Below, piece after piece: positions 18,387-26,820 of a DNA stretch of 64,000 nt (positions are counted from its first letter, which is position 1; every line of letters begins with the position of its first letter). A program made the position numbers and the translations under genes. The stretch comes from Microcystis elabens FACHB-917 (GTDB lineage Bacteria; Cyanobacteriota; Cyanobacteriia; PCC-6307; Cyanobiaceae): contig NZ_JACJSZ010000003.1 of NCBI RefSeq assembly GCF_014698445.1, forward strand, positions 62,001 through 126,000. The letters are read 5' to 3'. Under the pieces are notes generated by a model. It had not been told where the DNA came from. It did no database searches and saw only the letters and a list, made by a program, of their open reading frames with translations.

Positions 18387-20174
18387 TCAGCCGGGCCGGG
18401 CCGGCACCGGCACCGGCGGCTTGTCGCCCCGGAACCAGACGGTCATCAGGGCCTTCACCATCGGTGCGGCCACGGTGCCGCCGTAACCGCCGGAGTTCTC
18501 GCCGAAGGCGACGATCACCAGGGTGGGGGTGCCGGTGGCCGGGGCATAGCCGCCGAACCAGGCGTGGTCGGGACGGGGCGGATCCTCGGCGGTGCCGGTC
18601 TTGCCGGCCACGGGCGGCAGGCTGGGATCGTTCAGGATGGTGGCCGTGCCGCTGGTGACCGCCTGGCGCAGGCCGGCGTGAAGCACCCGCAGGGTGGCCG
18701 GTTTCAGACCGATCCATTTCCGGGGATAGTCGCGTTCCACCAGGTGGGGGGTGACCAGCCAGCCGCCGTTGGCCACGGCGGCATAGAGGCGGGCCATCTG
18801 CAGCGGTGTGACCGTGACGGCCCCCTGGCCGATCGAGGAGGTGATCGTGTCGACCGGGGTCCAGGGCTCATCCAGCACCTCCTTCTTCCAGGCCGGATCC
18901 CCCAGCAGCCCCGGAGATTCCTCGGCGGCCAGCTCGCTGCCGGTGCGGCTGCCGTAGCCCAGGCGGCGGGCGGCCTTGAACAGTTCGCCCGGGCCGACCA
19001 TCAGCCCCACCTTGTAGAAGAAGCTGTTGCTGCTCACCCCGAGGGCGAAGGGGAAGCCGATGCTGCCGAAGGAGCCGTGGTCGGCGTAGCACTGGCCGTA
19101 GTAGCAGAAGGAGCCCGCCGTCGGCACGGTGGAGTTCTCGTTGAGCTTGCCGGACTCGATGCCGGCGACGGTGGTGACGATCTTGAAGGTGCTGGCCGGC
19201 GGGAACGCGCTCAGGGCCCGGTTCAGCATCGGCGCCTCCGGCCGGTTGAGGCTGTTCCACTGGGCGGTGGTGGGGCCGTCGGAGAAGATGTTGGGATCGA
19301 AGTTGGGCCGACTGGCCATGGCCCGCACGGCGCCGGTGCGGGGATCCATGGCCACGATCGCCCCCTTGCGCACCCCGTCGAGGGCCTTCTCCGCCGCCCG
19401 CTGCAGGTCGAGGTCGAGGGTGAGACGCAGATCCTTGCCGGCCCTGGCGGGCTTGTCCCCCAGCACCCGCTGCACCCGGCCCTCGGCATTGACCTCCAGC
19501 TGCTGGCCGCCCCACTCGCCGCGCAGATGGGTTTCGTAGACCTTCTCCAGCCCACTGCGGCCGATGCGATCGCTGATGCGGTAGCCGTGGTCCTTGAGGG
19601 CGGCGTACTCCTCCTCGGTGATGCTGCTTGTGTAGCCCATCACGTGGGCCCCCAGGCTGCCGTCCGGATAGGCCCGCAGCACGTCCTCCGACACCTCCCC
19701 CCCCTGCAGGGATCCGGCCTGCTCCCGGAAGCGCAGCACCTGCACCGGCGTCAGCGACAGGGCCAGGGGAATCCGGAAGCCCTGGGCATTGGCACCGCTC
19801 CGGCGCCTGGCATCGAGCCGTTCGGCGGGGATCCCCAGCAGGCCGGCGAGCCGGTCGCGCAGCCCGGGCCAGCGGCGGTCATCGACCTGGAGGGGCTGGA
19901 GGTAGAGGTTGTAGGTGAGCCGGTTGGTGGCCAGCACCCGCCCCTTGCGATCCAGCAGCCGACCCCGCACCGGATGGCGGGCCAGCAGGCGGATCCGGTT
20001 CTCGTCGGCCATCGCCCGGTTCTCGGTCCCGTGCAGCAGCTGCAGCCAGGCGAGGCGCCCGAGGATCGCCGCCAGCACCAGCAACATGAACGTCAGCAGG
20101 AGGGCGGCCTGGTGGCCGGTCCCGGTGTGGCGGGTGGAGGAGGACCCGACCCCGCCGCCTACAGCGCGCACCAT
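18387..20174 (-). CDS. mrdA: penicillin-binding protein 2 (elongation transpeptidase)
   Basis: Class B PBP with one N-terminal membrane helix (about 22-41), a dimerisation domain starting LARHPVRGRLLDRKGRVLATN, and a transpeptidase domain with the three active-site motifs: STFK (Ser328), SSN (381-383) and KTGT (525-528). At 595 residues it is a normal PBP2. It acts with RodA in lateral wall synthesis. The ATG overlaps the stop of the upstream 122-residue gene by one base, so it is the last gene of a minus-strand run starting at cbiD or guaA. Confidence 0.92.
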   Translation of the reverse strand: MVRAVGGGVGSSSTRHTGTGHQAALLLTFMLLVLAAILGRLAWLQLLHGTENRAMADENRIRLLARHPVRGRLLDRKGRVLATNRLTYNLYLQPLQVDDRRWPGLRDRLAGLLGIPAERLDARRRSGANAQGFRIPLALSLTPVQVLRFREQAGSLQGGEVSEDVLRAYPDGSLGAHVMGYTSSITEEEYAALKDHGYRISDRIGRSGLEKVYETHLRGEWGGQQLEVNAEGRVQRVLGDKPARAGKDLRLTLDLDLQRAAEKALDGVRKGAIVAMDPRTGAVRAMASRPNFDPNIFSDGPTTAQWNSLNRPEAPMLNRALSAFPPASTFKIVTTVAGIESGKLNENSTVPTAGSFCYYGQCYADHGSFGSIGFPFALGVSSNSFFYKVGLMVGPGELFKAARRLGYGSRTGSELAAEESPGLLGDPAWKKEVLDEPWTPVDTITSSIGQGAVTVTPLQMARLYAAVANGGWLVTPHLVERDYPRKWIGLKPATLRVLHAGLRQAVTSGTATILNDPSLPPVAGKTGTAEDPPRPDHAWFGGYAPATGTPTLVIVAFGENSGGYGGTVAAPMVKALMTVWFRGDKPPVPVPARPG

Positions 20175-20542
20175 CAGCCGAGTCGGCTCTGGAGCAGGGC
20201 CAGCCGCGCCTCGATGCGCTCCAGGGCCGCCAGCAGCTCGGCCGGATCCGCCGGGGCGGGCGGCGGGGAGGCACCCTCTTCGGTGCCGACGTCGCGCACC
20301 TCGACCTTCATCACCGGGTTGCCGAGGCCGGGCTGGAAGCGATCGAGATTCTCCCGCAGCTGGCTGGCCGCCGGCTCCCCCTCCTGCCGCAGCTGGCCGA
20401 GGGGATCGTCACTGGTGCCATCGAAGGCGGCCAGCACCTCGGCCGGCCCACCCTTTCGTACCCGCTCCACCACCGCCAGTCCCACCGGCAGCACGTCCTG
20501 CATCAGGGCCAGGCGCAGGGAATCGAGGGGATCGGCAGCCAT
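20174..20542 (-). CDS. conserved hypothetical protein, cyanobacterial type
   Basis: A 122-residue soluble protein starting MAADPLDSLRLALMQDVLPVG, with a Gly/Asp-rich middle and a short C-terminal helix (LLAALERIEARLALLQSRL) likely to form a coiled coil. I recognise no domain. Its TGA overlaps the ATG of the PBP2 gene by one base, implying translational coupling and perhaps a role around wall synthesis or simply shared transcription. Confidence 0.7.
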   Translation of the reverse strand: MAADPLDSLRLALMQDVLPVGLAVVERVRKGGPAEVLAAFDGTSDDPLGQLRQEGEPAASQLRENLDRFQPGLGNPVMKVEVRDVGTEEGASPPPAPADPAELLAALERIEARLALLQSRLG

Positions 20543-20594
20543 GACGTCGGAACCAGGACCAGGCTTTCCAGTCTGACGTGCGGAAAGGCCCCGT

Positions 20595-21236
20595 TCAGGG
20601 TGCGGGTCGCTGCACCCCGGGATCGACGATCACCTGGCCGCAGAAACGGGTGCTGCCCAGCCACCAGCCGCCGCCGACAGCCAGCACCAGCAGGACGCTG
20701 AAGGGCAGCAGGGCCTGGCGGGTGCCGTCGAGGGAGAGCCATTCCAGCCAGCCCCGCAGCCAGCGGTCGCGGTCGAAGCGGCGCCGTTCCCTGAGGCTCT
20801 CCTTGTCGCGGCGATCGAGGGCCCGGGCCACCCAGCGCTCGAAGGCCTTCTTCTTGGTGACGGCCATCTTGCGCTCCACCTCCAGCAGGTGGCCGGCGCT
20901 GAGGTCGGGGTTGAAGGTGCTGATCAGCTCCAGGCTCTTGAGGAACATCTCCACCGCCCCCTCCTTGACCGCCAGGTCGACCGGATCGAGGGCGTCCCAG
21001 TCGACCTCGGGATAGAAGCGCAGCCGGTTGCTGAGGATCTGCTCCTCCGGCAACTGGCCGGGTTCCCGCAGCCAGCGGTCGGTGTTGGCATCGAAACGAC
21101 GCCAGTAGAGGAAGGGGTTGAGGAAGACGGTCTTGCCGGCCAGCAGGATGCTGTCCTGCTGCAGGCGGCGGTACAGCTGGGGGTCGTGCTCAGCCCCGGC
21201 AGGGCTGCCAGCGACGGCGGGGGAGACGGGTGGCAC
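20595..21236 (-). CDS. conserved hypothetical membrane-anchored protein
   Basis: A 213-residue protein with many charged residues and a single C-terminal transmembrane helix (LLPFSVLLVLAVGGGWWLG, about 178-196) followed by a short tail. The central part (ILLAGKTVFLNPFLYWRRFDANTD, shown in part; VERKMAVTKKKAFERWVARALDRRDKE) is basic and helical. No known domain is recognised. The start is GTG at 21236. It lies 65 bp downstream of guaA and 52 bp upstream of the 122-residue gene, all on the same strand, so cotranscription is likely. Confidence 0.7.
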   Translation of the reverse strand: MPPVSPAVAGSPAGAEHDPQLYRRLQQDSILLAGKTVFLNPFLYWRRFDANTDRWLREPGQLPEEQILSNRLRFYPEVDWDALDPVDLAVKEGAVEMFLKSLELISTFNPDLSAGHLLEVERKMAVTKKKAFERWVARALDRRDKESLRERRRFDRDRWLRGWLEWLSLDGTRQALLPFSVLLVLAVGGGWWLGSTRFCGQVIVDPGVQRPAP

Positions 21237-21301
21237 GGAGCGAACGGCCGGGCGCCAAGATTATCGAAGCCGGCCCCTGCAGGCCAGCCCGGCGCGCCCG
21301 G

Positions 21302-22921
21302 CTACTCCCACTCGATCGTGCCGGGGGGCTTGCTGGTGATGTCGAGCACCACCCGGTTCACCCCCCGCACCTCGTTGACGATGCGGTTGGAGATCAGCTC
21401 CAGCAGGTCGTAGGGCAGCCGCGACCAGTCGGCGGTCATGCCGTCCTCGGAGGAGACGCAGCGCAGCACGATCGGGTAGGCATAGGTGCGCTTGTCGCCC
21501 ATCACCCCGACGCTGCGCACCGGCAGCAGCACGGCGAAGGCCTGCCAGATCTCGTCGTAGAGGCCCGCATCGCGCACCTCCTCCCGCACGATCAGGTCGG
21601 CGTCCCGAAGGATGTCGAGCTTGTCGTCGGTGACCTCCCCCAGGATGCGGATCGCCAGGCCCGGGCCCGGGAACGGGTGGCGCCCCACGATCTCCTGGGG
21701 CAGTCCGAGGCTGCGGCCCACCTTGCGCACCTCGTCCTTGAACAGGCGCCGCAGCGGTTCCACCAGCTTGAACTGGAGATCCTTGGGCAGACCGCCCACG
21801 TTGTGGTGGCTCTTGATCTTCACTGCCACCCGCTCGCCCGTCTTGGGGTCCACGTTGGTGCCGGCGCTCTCGATCACATCGGGGTAAAGGGTGCCCTGGG
21901 CGAGGTAGTCGAAGGGGCCGAGGCGGCGGCTCTCCTCCTCGAACACCCGGATGAACTCGGCGCCGATGATCTTGCGCTTCTCCTCCGGGTCGGTGATGCC
22001 GGCGAGCTTGGAGATGAAGCGTTCACGGGCGTTGATGTATTCCACGTTGATGTGGAACTGGCGATCGAAGAAGTCCATCAGGAACTCCGGCTCGCCTTTG
22101 CGCATGAAGCCCTGGTCGATGAACATGCAGGTGAGGCGATCCCCGATCGCCTGGTGCAGCAGGAAGGCCAGGGTGGAGGAATCGACACCCCCGGACAGGG
22201 CCAGCAGCACCCGCTTCTCGCCCACCTGGGCGCGCACCTCGCTGACGGCCTCGTCGATGAAGGCCGCGGTGGTCCAGTCGGGAATACAGCCGCAGATGTG
22301 GTAGACGAAATTGCGGATCATCACCATGCCGCAGGTGGAATGGACCACCTCGGGATGGAACTGCACCCCGTAGAGACGGCGGGCATGGTCGGCCACCGCC
22401 GCCTCGGGGGTGTTGTCGGTGTGGGCGAGCCGCACGAAGCCCTCCGGCAGCGACTCCACCGAATCGCCGTGGCTCATCCACATCGTCGAGCCCTCCTCGA
22501 CGTTGGTGAGCAGGTCGACCGGATCGTCGACATGCAGCGGCGCCTTGCCGTACTCGGCCCTGCCGGCCGCCACCACCGAGCCGCCCAGCTGCTGCACCAT
22601 CAGCTGCATGCCGTAGCAGACGCCCAGCACCGGGATGCCCAGGTCCCAGAGCCCGGGGTCGCAGGTGGGAGCCCCCTCCTCGTAGACGGAGCTGGGGCCG
22701 CCGCTGAGGATGATTCCCTTCGGTTTGAGGGCCTTCAGTTCCGCGGCGCTGGTGGTGTAGCCCATCACCAGGGAGAAGACCTCCGTCTCCCGCACCCGGC
22801 GGGCGATCAGTTCGGAGTACTGGGAGCCGAAATCCAGGATGACAATGGCCGGATGGCGGCGGGAACCGCTGGCGAGGTCCCGTTCCGAACCCGTGGGTGC
22901 GGTCTGCGTCGTTTCAGACAT
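21302..22921 (-). CDS. guaA: GMP synthase (glutamine-hydrolysing)
   Basis: Amination of XMP to GMP. The 539-residue protein has the class I glutamine amidotransferase domain first ([17 protein letters not shown], catalytic Cys102 in [15 protein letters not shown] with the catalytic His/Glu), then the ATP-pyrophosphatase domain with the PP-loop [10 protein letters not shown], and the dimerisation domain ending [13 protein letters not shown], the invariant GuaA C-terminus. It is flanked by cbiD upstream and conserved hypotheticals downstream on the same strand. Confidence 0.97.
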   Translation of the reverse strand: MSETTQTAPTGSERDLASGSRRHPAIVILDFGSQYSELIARRVRETEVFSLVMGYTTSAAELKALKPKGIILSGGPSSVYEEGAPTCDPGLWDLGIPVLGVCYGMQLMVQQLGGSVVAAGRAEYGKAPLHVDDPVDLLTNVEEGSTMWMSHGDSVESLPEGFVRLAHTDNTPEAAVADHARRLYGVQFHPEVVHSTCGMVMIRNFVYHICGCIPDWTTAAFIDEAVSEVRAQVGEKRVLLALSGGVDSSTLAFLLHQAIGDRLTCMFIDQGFMRKGEPEFLMDFFDRQFHINVEYINARERFISKLAGITDPEEKRKIIGAEFIRVFEEESRRLGPFDYLAQGTLYPDVIESAGTNVDPKTGERVAVKIKSHHNVGGLPKDLQFKLVEPLRRLFKDEVRKVGRSLGLPQEIVGRHPFPGPGLAIRILGEVTDDKLDILRDADLIVREEVRDAGLYDEIWQAFAVLLPVRSVGVMGDKRTYAYPIVLRCVSSEDGMTADWSRLPYDLLELISNRIVNEVRGVNRVVLDITSKPPGTIEWE

Positions 22922-22969
22922 CGGCTCGAAAGCGGCCAGGACCAGGGCCCGGTCATCGGTGCCAGCACC

Positions 22970-24052
22970 CTAGGTCGCGCCCCTGAAGCGCTCCATCAGC
23001 GCCGCCCCCACCGGCCCGCAGACCCGCAGCCGGCGCCGGCGGTCGAACAGGGCCGCCCCGACGGCGGCGGGCGGGACGCCATGGCTGGCCAGGTAGGACC
23101 GGCAGCGGCCCTCGATGGCGGCGGCGATCCGGCCCCGCAGGCGCCCGGCCAGATCCGGATCGGCCTGCTCCAGAGCGGTCAGGGCGGCCTCCACCGTGGC
23201 GGCCCCGTGCAGGGCAGCCACGGTGGCGCCATCGGCCCCCTCCAGGGCGGCCAGGGCGGTGAGCACCTCGGCGCGGCCGTCGGCCAGGTGGTGGTGGGTG
23301 TGGAAGATGCCGCCGGCCAGTTTGATCAGCTTGCCCTGGTAGCCGAACAGCAGCAGCCGCTCCACCCCCGCTTCGGCGGCCGCAACCAGCACCGGGCCGA
23401 GCCAGTTGCCTGCCTTCAGCAGCAGCTCCGGCGGCAGACCCAGCCGGGGGGCCAGATCGAGGCCGTTCTCGCCGATCACCAGCACCAGATTGCCGCCGGC
23501 CCCCGGCGCGGCCATCCGCGCCGCCAGCGCCGCCAGGGTGCGGGCCAGCTGGTCAGGATCAGCGCCGGCCTGCACCTCGGCCTGGGTGCCGATCAGGGCC
23601 AGCCCGTCCACCACCCCGAAGGCGGCATTGCTGGTGCGCTCCGCCAGCCGGCGGCCGTCGGGGAGCACCAGGGTGAGCCCCACGCGCCGGCCGGCGGGCA
23701 CCAGGGGCGGCAGGTTGGCCTCCAGCAGGCTCCGGGCATAGGCGGAGAGGCAGGCCTCGCCGGTCGCCGCGTGGATCCCCACCCCCTCGCCGGGCTCCAG
23801 CTCCAGCCAGGGCCCCTCGCCGGGGAGCCAGCGGGCCAGCACCCAAACCACCAGGCCGCGGGTGAGGTCGAGGCCCTCGCCCGGATCACAGCAGCTCTCC
23901 CCCAGCGCCAGCCCCTCGCCCAGCCGGGCGGCGGCCCGCACCGGCACCGGCACCACCCCCGGCGGCTGCAGCAGTTCCAGGTCCACCGAGGCGCGGAACG
24001 GCTCCCCCCGCAGGGCGCCGAGGGCGGCACGGGCCGCGGCCGCCAGCCACAC
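22970..24052 (-). CDS. cbiD: cobalt-precorrin-5B C1-methyltransferase CbiD (start not resolved)
   Basis: Cobalamin (pseudocobalamin) pathway enzyme that methylates C1 with loss of the C20 unit. The protein shows VVPVPVRAAARLGEGLALGESCCDPGEGLDLT (in part), GEGVGIHA, GENGLDLAPRLG, LLLFGYQGKLIKLAGGIFHTHHH and the typical CbiD ending. The first standard start is GTG 24052 (MWLAAAARAALG), yet the same frame continues upstream through RGFTLPV, which is the conserved CbiD N-terminus, with no ATG, GTG or TTG back to about 24130. A CTG at 24094 or an unusual codon may be used. It shares its upstream region with the divergent aminotransferase. Confidence 0.85.
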   Translation of the reverse strand: MWLAAAARAALGALRGEPFRASVDLELLQPPGVVPVPVRAAARLGEGLALGESCCDPGEGLDLTRGLVVWVLARWLPGEGPWLELEPGEGVGIHAATGEACLSAYARSLLEANLPPLVPAGRRVGLTLVLPDGRRLAERTSNAAFGVVDGLALIGTQAEVQAGADPDQLARTLAALAARMAAPGAGGNLVLVIGENGLDLAPRLGLPPELLLKAGNWLGPVLVAAAEAGVERLLLFGYQGKLIKLAGGIFHTHHHLADGRAEVLTALAALEGADGATVAALHGAATVEAALTALEQADPDLAGRLRGRIAAAIEGRCRSYLASHGVPPAAVGAALFDRRRRLRVCGPVGAALMERFRGAT

Positions 24053-24188
24053 CGGCAGGGTGAACCCCCGCCGGGGCGCGGAGGGTGAGCGCAGGGAATC
24101 GATGGCCGGCGGGAACGCTGTTTTTTTATGGTGGTCGATCGCCTTGCCTCCGCCAGGCCCGCGCCCCTTCCCTCACCACCCACCGCCC

Positions 24189-25340
24189 ATGCAGGACAAG
24201 CTCACCCTGATGATCCCCGGCCCCACCCCGGTGCCGGAGACCGTCCTGCAGGCCATGGCCCGCCATCCGATCGGCCACCGCAGCGGCGACTTCCAGGCGA
24301 TCGTGCGCCGCACCACCGAGCAGCTGCAGTGGCTGCACCAGACCAAAGGCCATGTGCTCGTGCTCACCGGCAGCGGCACCGCGGCGATGGAGGCCGCGAT
24401 CGTCAACACCCTCAGCCGCGGCGACAAGGTGCTCTGCGGCGACAACGGCAAGTTCGGCGAACGCTGGGTGAAGGTGGCGAAGGCCTACGGGCTGACCGTG
24501 GAGGTGATCAAGGCGGAGTGGGGTCAGCCCCTCGACCCGGAGGCCTTCCGCGCCGCCCTCGAGGCCGACACCGCCAGGGAGATCCGGGGCGTGATCCTCA
24601 CCCACTCGGAGACCTCCACCGGGGTGATCAACGACCTGCAGGCGATCGCCAGCCATGTCAGGGCCCACGGCACGTCCCTGACCATCGCCGACTGCGTCAC
24701 CAGCCTCGGCGCCTGTGACGTGCCCATGGACGCCTGGGGCGTGGACGTGGTGGGCTCCGGCTCCCAGAAGGGCTACATGATGCCCCCGGGACTGAGCTTC
24801 GTGGCCATGGGCGAGCGGGCCTGGACCGCCTACGAGCGCTCCGATCTGCCGAAGTTCTATCTGGATCTGGGCAAGTACCGCAAGGCGGCCGACGACGACA
24901 GCAACCCCTTCACCCCGGCGATCAACCTCTACTTCGCCCTCGAGGCGGCCCTGGGGATGATGCAGAAGGAGGGTCTGGAGGCGATCTTCGCCCGCCACGA
25001 CCGCCATCGCCGGGCCACCCAGGCGGCGATGAAGGCGATCGGCCTGCCCCTCTATGCGGCCGAGGGCCACGGAAGCCCGGCGATCACGGCGGTGGCGCCG
25101 GAGGGGATCGATGCCGAGGCCCTGCGCAAGCAGGTGAAGGAGCGGTTCGACATCCTGCTGGCCGGCGGCCAGGACCACCTCAAGGGCAAGGTGTTCCGCA
25201 TCGGCCATCTGGGCTTCGTCTGCGACCGGGACGTGCTCACGGCCGTGGCCGCCATCGAGGCCACGCTGCAGAACCTGGGCCTGGCCAAGGCGCCGATCGG
25301 CGCCGGCGTGGCGGCGGCGGCGGCGGCGCTGGCCGGCTGA
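24189..25340 (+). CDS. class V (alanine-glyoxylate type) aminotransferase
   Basis: PLP enzyme of the group often labelled soluble hydrogenase small subunit in cyanobacterial genomes, though members are aminotransferases acting on serine, alanine or glyoxylate. The 383-residue product starts MQDKLTLMIPGPTPVPE; it has LTGSGTAAMEA for cofactor phosphate binding, DCVTSLG, and the Schiff-base Lys194 in GSGSQKGYMMPPG. The final 20 residues are a Gly/Ala-rich run. A photorespiratory role in glyoxylate handling is plausible but not shown. It is divergent from cbiD. Confidence 0.88.
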   Translation: MQDKLTLMIPGPTPVPETVLQAMARHPIGHRSGDFQAIVRRTTEQLQWLHQTKGHVLVLTGSGTAAMEAAIVNTLSRGDKVLCGDNGKFGERWVKVAKAYGLTVEVIKAEWGQPLDPEAFRAALEADTAREIRGVILTHSETSTGVINDLQAIASHVRAHGTSLTIADCVTSLGACDVPMDAWGVDVVGSGSQKGYMMPPGLSFVAMGERAWTAYERSDLPKFYLDLGKYRKAADDDSNPFTPAINLYFALEAALGMMQKEGLEAIFARHDRHRRATQAAMKAIGLPLYAAEGHGSPAITAVAPEGIDAEALRKQVKERFDILLAGGQDHLKGKVFRIGHLGFVCDRDVLTAVAAIEATLQNLGLAKAPIGAGVAAAAAALAG

Positions 25341-25400
25341 GCGGCGGCGTGGCCGGCTCCCGGAGCCGTGATTAGGTTCATAGCGAACGTTTTTGTCGCC

Positions 25401-25883
25401 ATGACACCTGACGCCATGACCCATGCCGCCATGCGACGGCTTCCCCTCGTCGCCGTCCTCTGCCTGGGCCTGGCGGCCGCCGGCTGCCAGCGCGCCGACC
25501 TCAGCCAGCAGACCAGGAAGACCGAAGCCCGGATCTGCACCGAGCTGGCCACGGTGAACCAGGCCCTGGAGCAGGTGGCGGCCCTGACCCCCACCTCCAC
25601 CGTGGGAGAGGCGCGAGCGGCCCAGCAGAAGCTGGAGCAGTCGATCGCGGCCCTGCAGACCACGGAGAACCAGCTGCAGACCCTGAGGGTGGAAGCGTTC
25701 CGCAAGCTGCTGCAGGGCTTCCGGGAGGAGGTGGCCAAAGCCTCCGCCAACAAGGAGCAGACCCTCGAACAGGCCGCCAACGAGCTCAAGCCCAAGGCCA
25801 TGGCGGTGATCGCCGCCCGCCGGGCCCTTTCCGCGGCCGTGGAGTGCGAGGAGCCGGCGGCGGCGGCACCGGCCAAACCCTGA
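25401..25883 (+). CDS. small lipoprotein with coiled-coil body, unknown function
   Basis: A 160-residue protein with a lipoprotein signal (LPLVAVLCLGLAAAGC; lipidated Cys29 counted from ATG 25401) and an almost fully helical, Gln/Glu/Ala-rich mature part that should form a coiled coil (LEQVAALTPTSTVGEARAAQQKLEQS in part), with a second Cys near the end. ATGs at 25416 and 25431 are alternative starts and give a more typical signal length. No known domain. A strong hairpin follows the stop codon, so it is a transcription unit end. Confidence 0.65.
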   Translation: MTPDAMTHAAMRRLPLVAVLCLGLAAAGCQRADLSQQTRKTEARICTELATVNQALEQVAALTPTSTVGEARAAQQKLEQSIAALQTTENQLQTLRVEAFRKLLQGFREEVAKASANKEQTLEQAANELKPKAMAVIAARRALSAAVECEEPAAAAPAKP

Positions 25884-25891
25884 GGATCCAC

Positions 25892-25932
25892 AGCAAGGCT
25901 CCGGCCCCCCTGTGGGCGTCCGGAGCCTTGCT
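25892..25932 (+). terminator. 13-bp stem hairpin after the lipoprotein gene
   Basis: AGCAAGGCTCCGG (25892-25904) pairs perfectly with CCGGAGCCTTGCT (25920-25932) around a 15-nt loop. It begins 9 bp after the lipoprotein stop and ends before the tRNA-Gly gene. There is no U-run, so it is not a classical intrinsic terminator, but GC-rich cyanobacteria often use such hairpins. The right arm ends in TAATGT (25932-25937), about 20 bp before the tRNA, which could be its -10. Confidence 0.65.
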
Positions 25933-25957
25933 AATGTGGCATGGCGCGTGAACAAAT

Positions 25958-26029
25958 GCGGGTGTAATTCAGTGGTAGAATGTCAGCTTCCCAAGCTGAA
26001 CGTCGCCGGTTCGAGTCCGGTCACCCGCT
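25958..26029 (+). tRNA. tRNA-Gly, anticodon CCC
   Basis: Complete cloverleaf: acceptor GCGGGTG/CACCCGC, D stem ATTC/GAAT with AGTGGTA loop, anticodon stem TCAGC/GCTGA around loop TTCCCAA (anticodon CCC, reads GGG), and T arm GCCGG-TTCGAGT-CCGGT. The discriminator base is T and CCA is not encoded. The 3' half is repeated at about 29305-29352, marking it as the attachment site of the island that follows. Confidence 0.95.
26006..26029 (+). repeat. left attachment-type direct repeat (3' end of tRNA-Gly)
   Basis: These 24 bases, the T arm plus the 3' acceptor strand of the tRNA, are identical to 29329-29352. Weaker similarity extends upstream through the anticodon arm in both copies. Tyrosine-recombinase elements typically recombine into exactly this part of a tRNA and leave such a repeat at each end. 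This copy completes the functional tRNA. Confidence 0.85.
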
Positions 26030-26145
26030 CTTAAGTCCAGTACTGGAATTTGTTGCTCCTCAAGCGCTCATCTCGCTTGGCACTTGCTGGCAGCACGCCA
26101 AGTCGTGACTGCGGATGACAGATGATGCCCGCGATTGGCGAAACC

Positions 26146-26164
26146 TTCTCACAGGGTTTCTCAC
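26146..26164 (+). repeat. paired TTCTCAC repeats, 12-nt period (left)
   Basis: TTCTCAC occurs at 26146-26152 and 26158-26164, start to start 12 nt. The same arrangement, with the same orientation and spacing, is at 29226-29244 near the other end of the island. The first copy lies in a 13-base identity (26141-26153 with 29233-29245). Iteron-like or recombinase arm sites are possible readings. Confidence 0.5.
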
Positions 26165-26227
26165 CGCTGGGTCGTTTCATGGCCTGGTTTGACCGTCTTG
26201 GATCGATCCGAGCCTCCGCCGTGCATT

Positions 26228-26260
26228 GACCGGTCCAAGACCGGTCACGCGACCTATGAT
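26228..26260 (+). promoter_or_regulatory. candidate operator (two GACCGGTC palindromes) and -10 box of the antitoxin operon
   Basis: GACCGGTC, an 8-bp palindrome, occurs at 26228-26235 and 26239-26246, 11 bp apart, so both lie on one DNA face and together form a larger symmetric site. TATGAT, a good -10 match, is at 26255-26260, 28 bp before the antitoxin ATG. Antitoxins of the Phd/YefM group bind such paired palindromes and repress their own operon; that role here is inferred. No -35 of good match is seen at 17 bp. A further palindrome, GGATCGATCC, is at 26200-26209. The remaining leader from 26030 shows no gene. Confidence 0.6.
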
Positions 26261-26288
26261 GTGGTCCTGAGCTGACTTGGTCCCCCTG

Positions 26289-26543
26289 ATGGCGCACCGC
26301 GTGCTGACCGAGACCGCCGTAAGCATCTCGGAACACAAAAAGAACCCGATGGCCACCTTGGCGGCCGGTGAAGGGATGGCGGTCGCGGTGCTTAACCGCA
26401 ATGAACCGGCCTTCTACTGCGTGCCGGCCAGGGCCTACGAAGAACTGATGGATCTGGTGGACGACCTGGAGCTGGGCTGCATCGCCGATGCCCGGTTGAC
26501 GGACGGCCAGGAGCCGGTGCGGCTCAGTCTCGATGCCCTTTGA
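26289..26543 (+). CDS. Phd/YefM-family antitoxin
   Basis: An 84-residue protein starting MAHRVLTETAVSISEHKKNPMATL, then GEGMAVAVLNRNEPAFYCVPARAYEELMDLVDDLEL in pieces: the N-terminal DNA-binding domain of Phd/YefM antitoxins, closest in feel to the StbD/RelB-like subgroup. It should neutralise the toxin encoded next and repress the operon through the paired palindromes upstream. Its end overlaps the toxin gene by 11 bp, typical of type II modules, where translation of the two is coupled. Confidence 0.9.
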   Translation: MAHRVLTETAVSISEHKKNPMATLAAGEGMAVAVLNRNEPAFYCVPARAYEELMDLVDDLELGCIADARLTDGQEPVRLSLDAL

Positions 26544-26814
26544 GCTGGCATTTCACCCGGAAGCCCTTCGGGAGTGGCGGAAGCTGACGCCAGGAATCCG
26601 AGAGCAGTTCAAGAACAAGTTGGCCGAGCGGCTGCATGAGCCCAGGATCCCCGTGAGCCAATTGCGTGGATCCTTCAACCGCTGCAAGATCAAGTTGCGG
26701 GCCGCCGGGTTCCGCCTCGTTTACGAGGTGCGGGATCGTGAGCTGCTGGTGCTGGTCGTGGCGGTGGGCAAGCGAGAGCGCAATGCTGTCTATCGCCAAG
26801 CCGATCAGCGCTGA
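26533..26814 (+). CDS. RelE/ParE-family toxin
   Basis: A 93-residue basic protein, MPFELAFHPEALREWRKLTPGIREQFKNKL in outline, with LRGSFNRCKIKLRAAGFRLVYEVRDRELLVLVVAVGKRERNAVY in pieces. The pattern ALREWRKL, YRLVYEV-like strand and VGKRERNxVY is that of RelE mRNA interferases; the basic C-terminal residues usually serve in ribosome-dependent mRNA cleavage. There is no own Shine-Dalgarno, which fits coupling to the antitoxin. The stop lies 6 bp before the ATG of the primase-helicase gene, so this toxin pair and that gene form one operon. Confidence 0.9.
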   Translation: MPFELAFHPEALREWRKLTPGIREQFKNKLAERLHEPRIPVSQLRGSFNRCKIKLRAAGFRLVYEVRDRELLVLVVAVGKRERNAVYRQADQR

Positions 26815-26820
26815 CACCTG

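Noticed and set aside
21230-24088. 952-codon plus-strand open frame over guaA and cbiD
   Set aside because: Antisense to two clear genes; composition (Gly, His, Gln, Ala, Val) is that of a GC-rich shadow and no motif is seen.
24053-24188. Cobalamin riboswitch between cbiD and the aminotransferase gene
   Set aside because: The gap is too short and lacks the B12-box core; the T7 run at 24121-24127 is not preceded by a clean hairpin.
26031-26336. 101-codon minus-strand frame in the island leader
   Set aside because: No recognisable sequence, overlaps the antitoxin start and the candidate operator, and codon use is not that of neighbouring genes.
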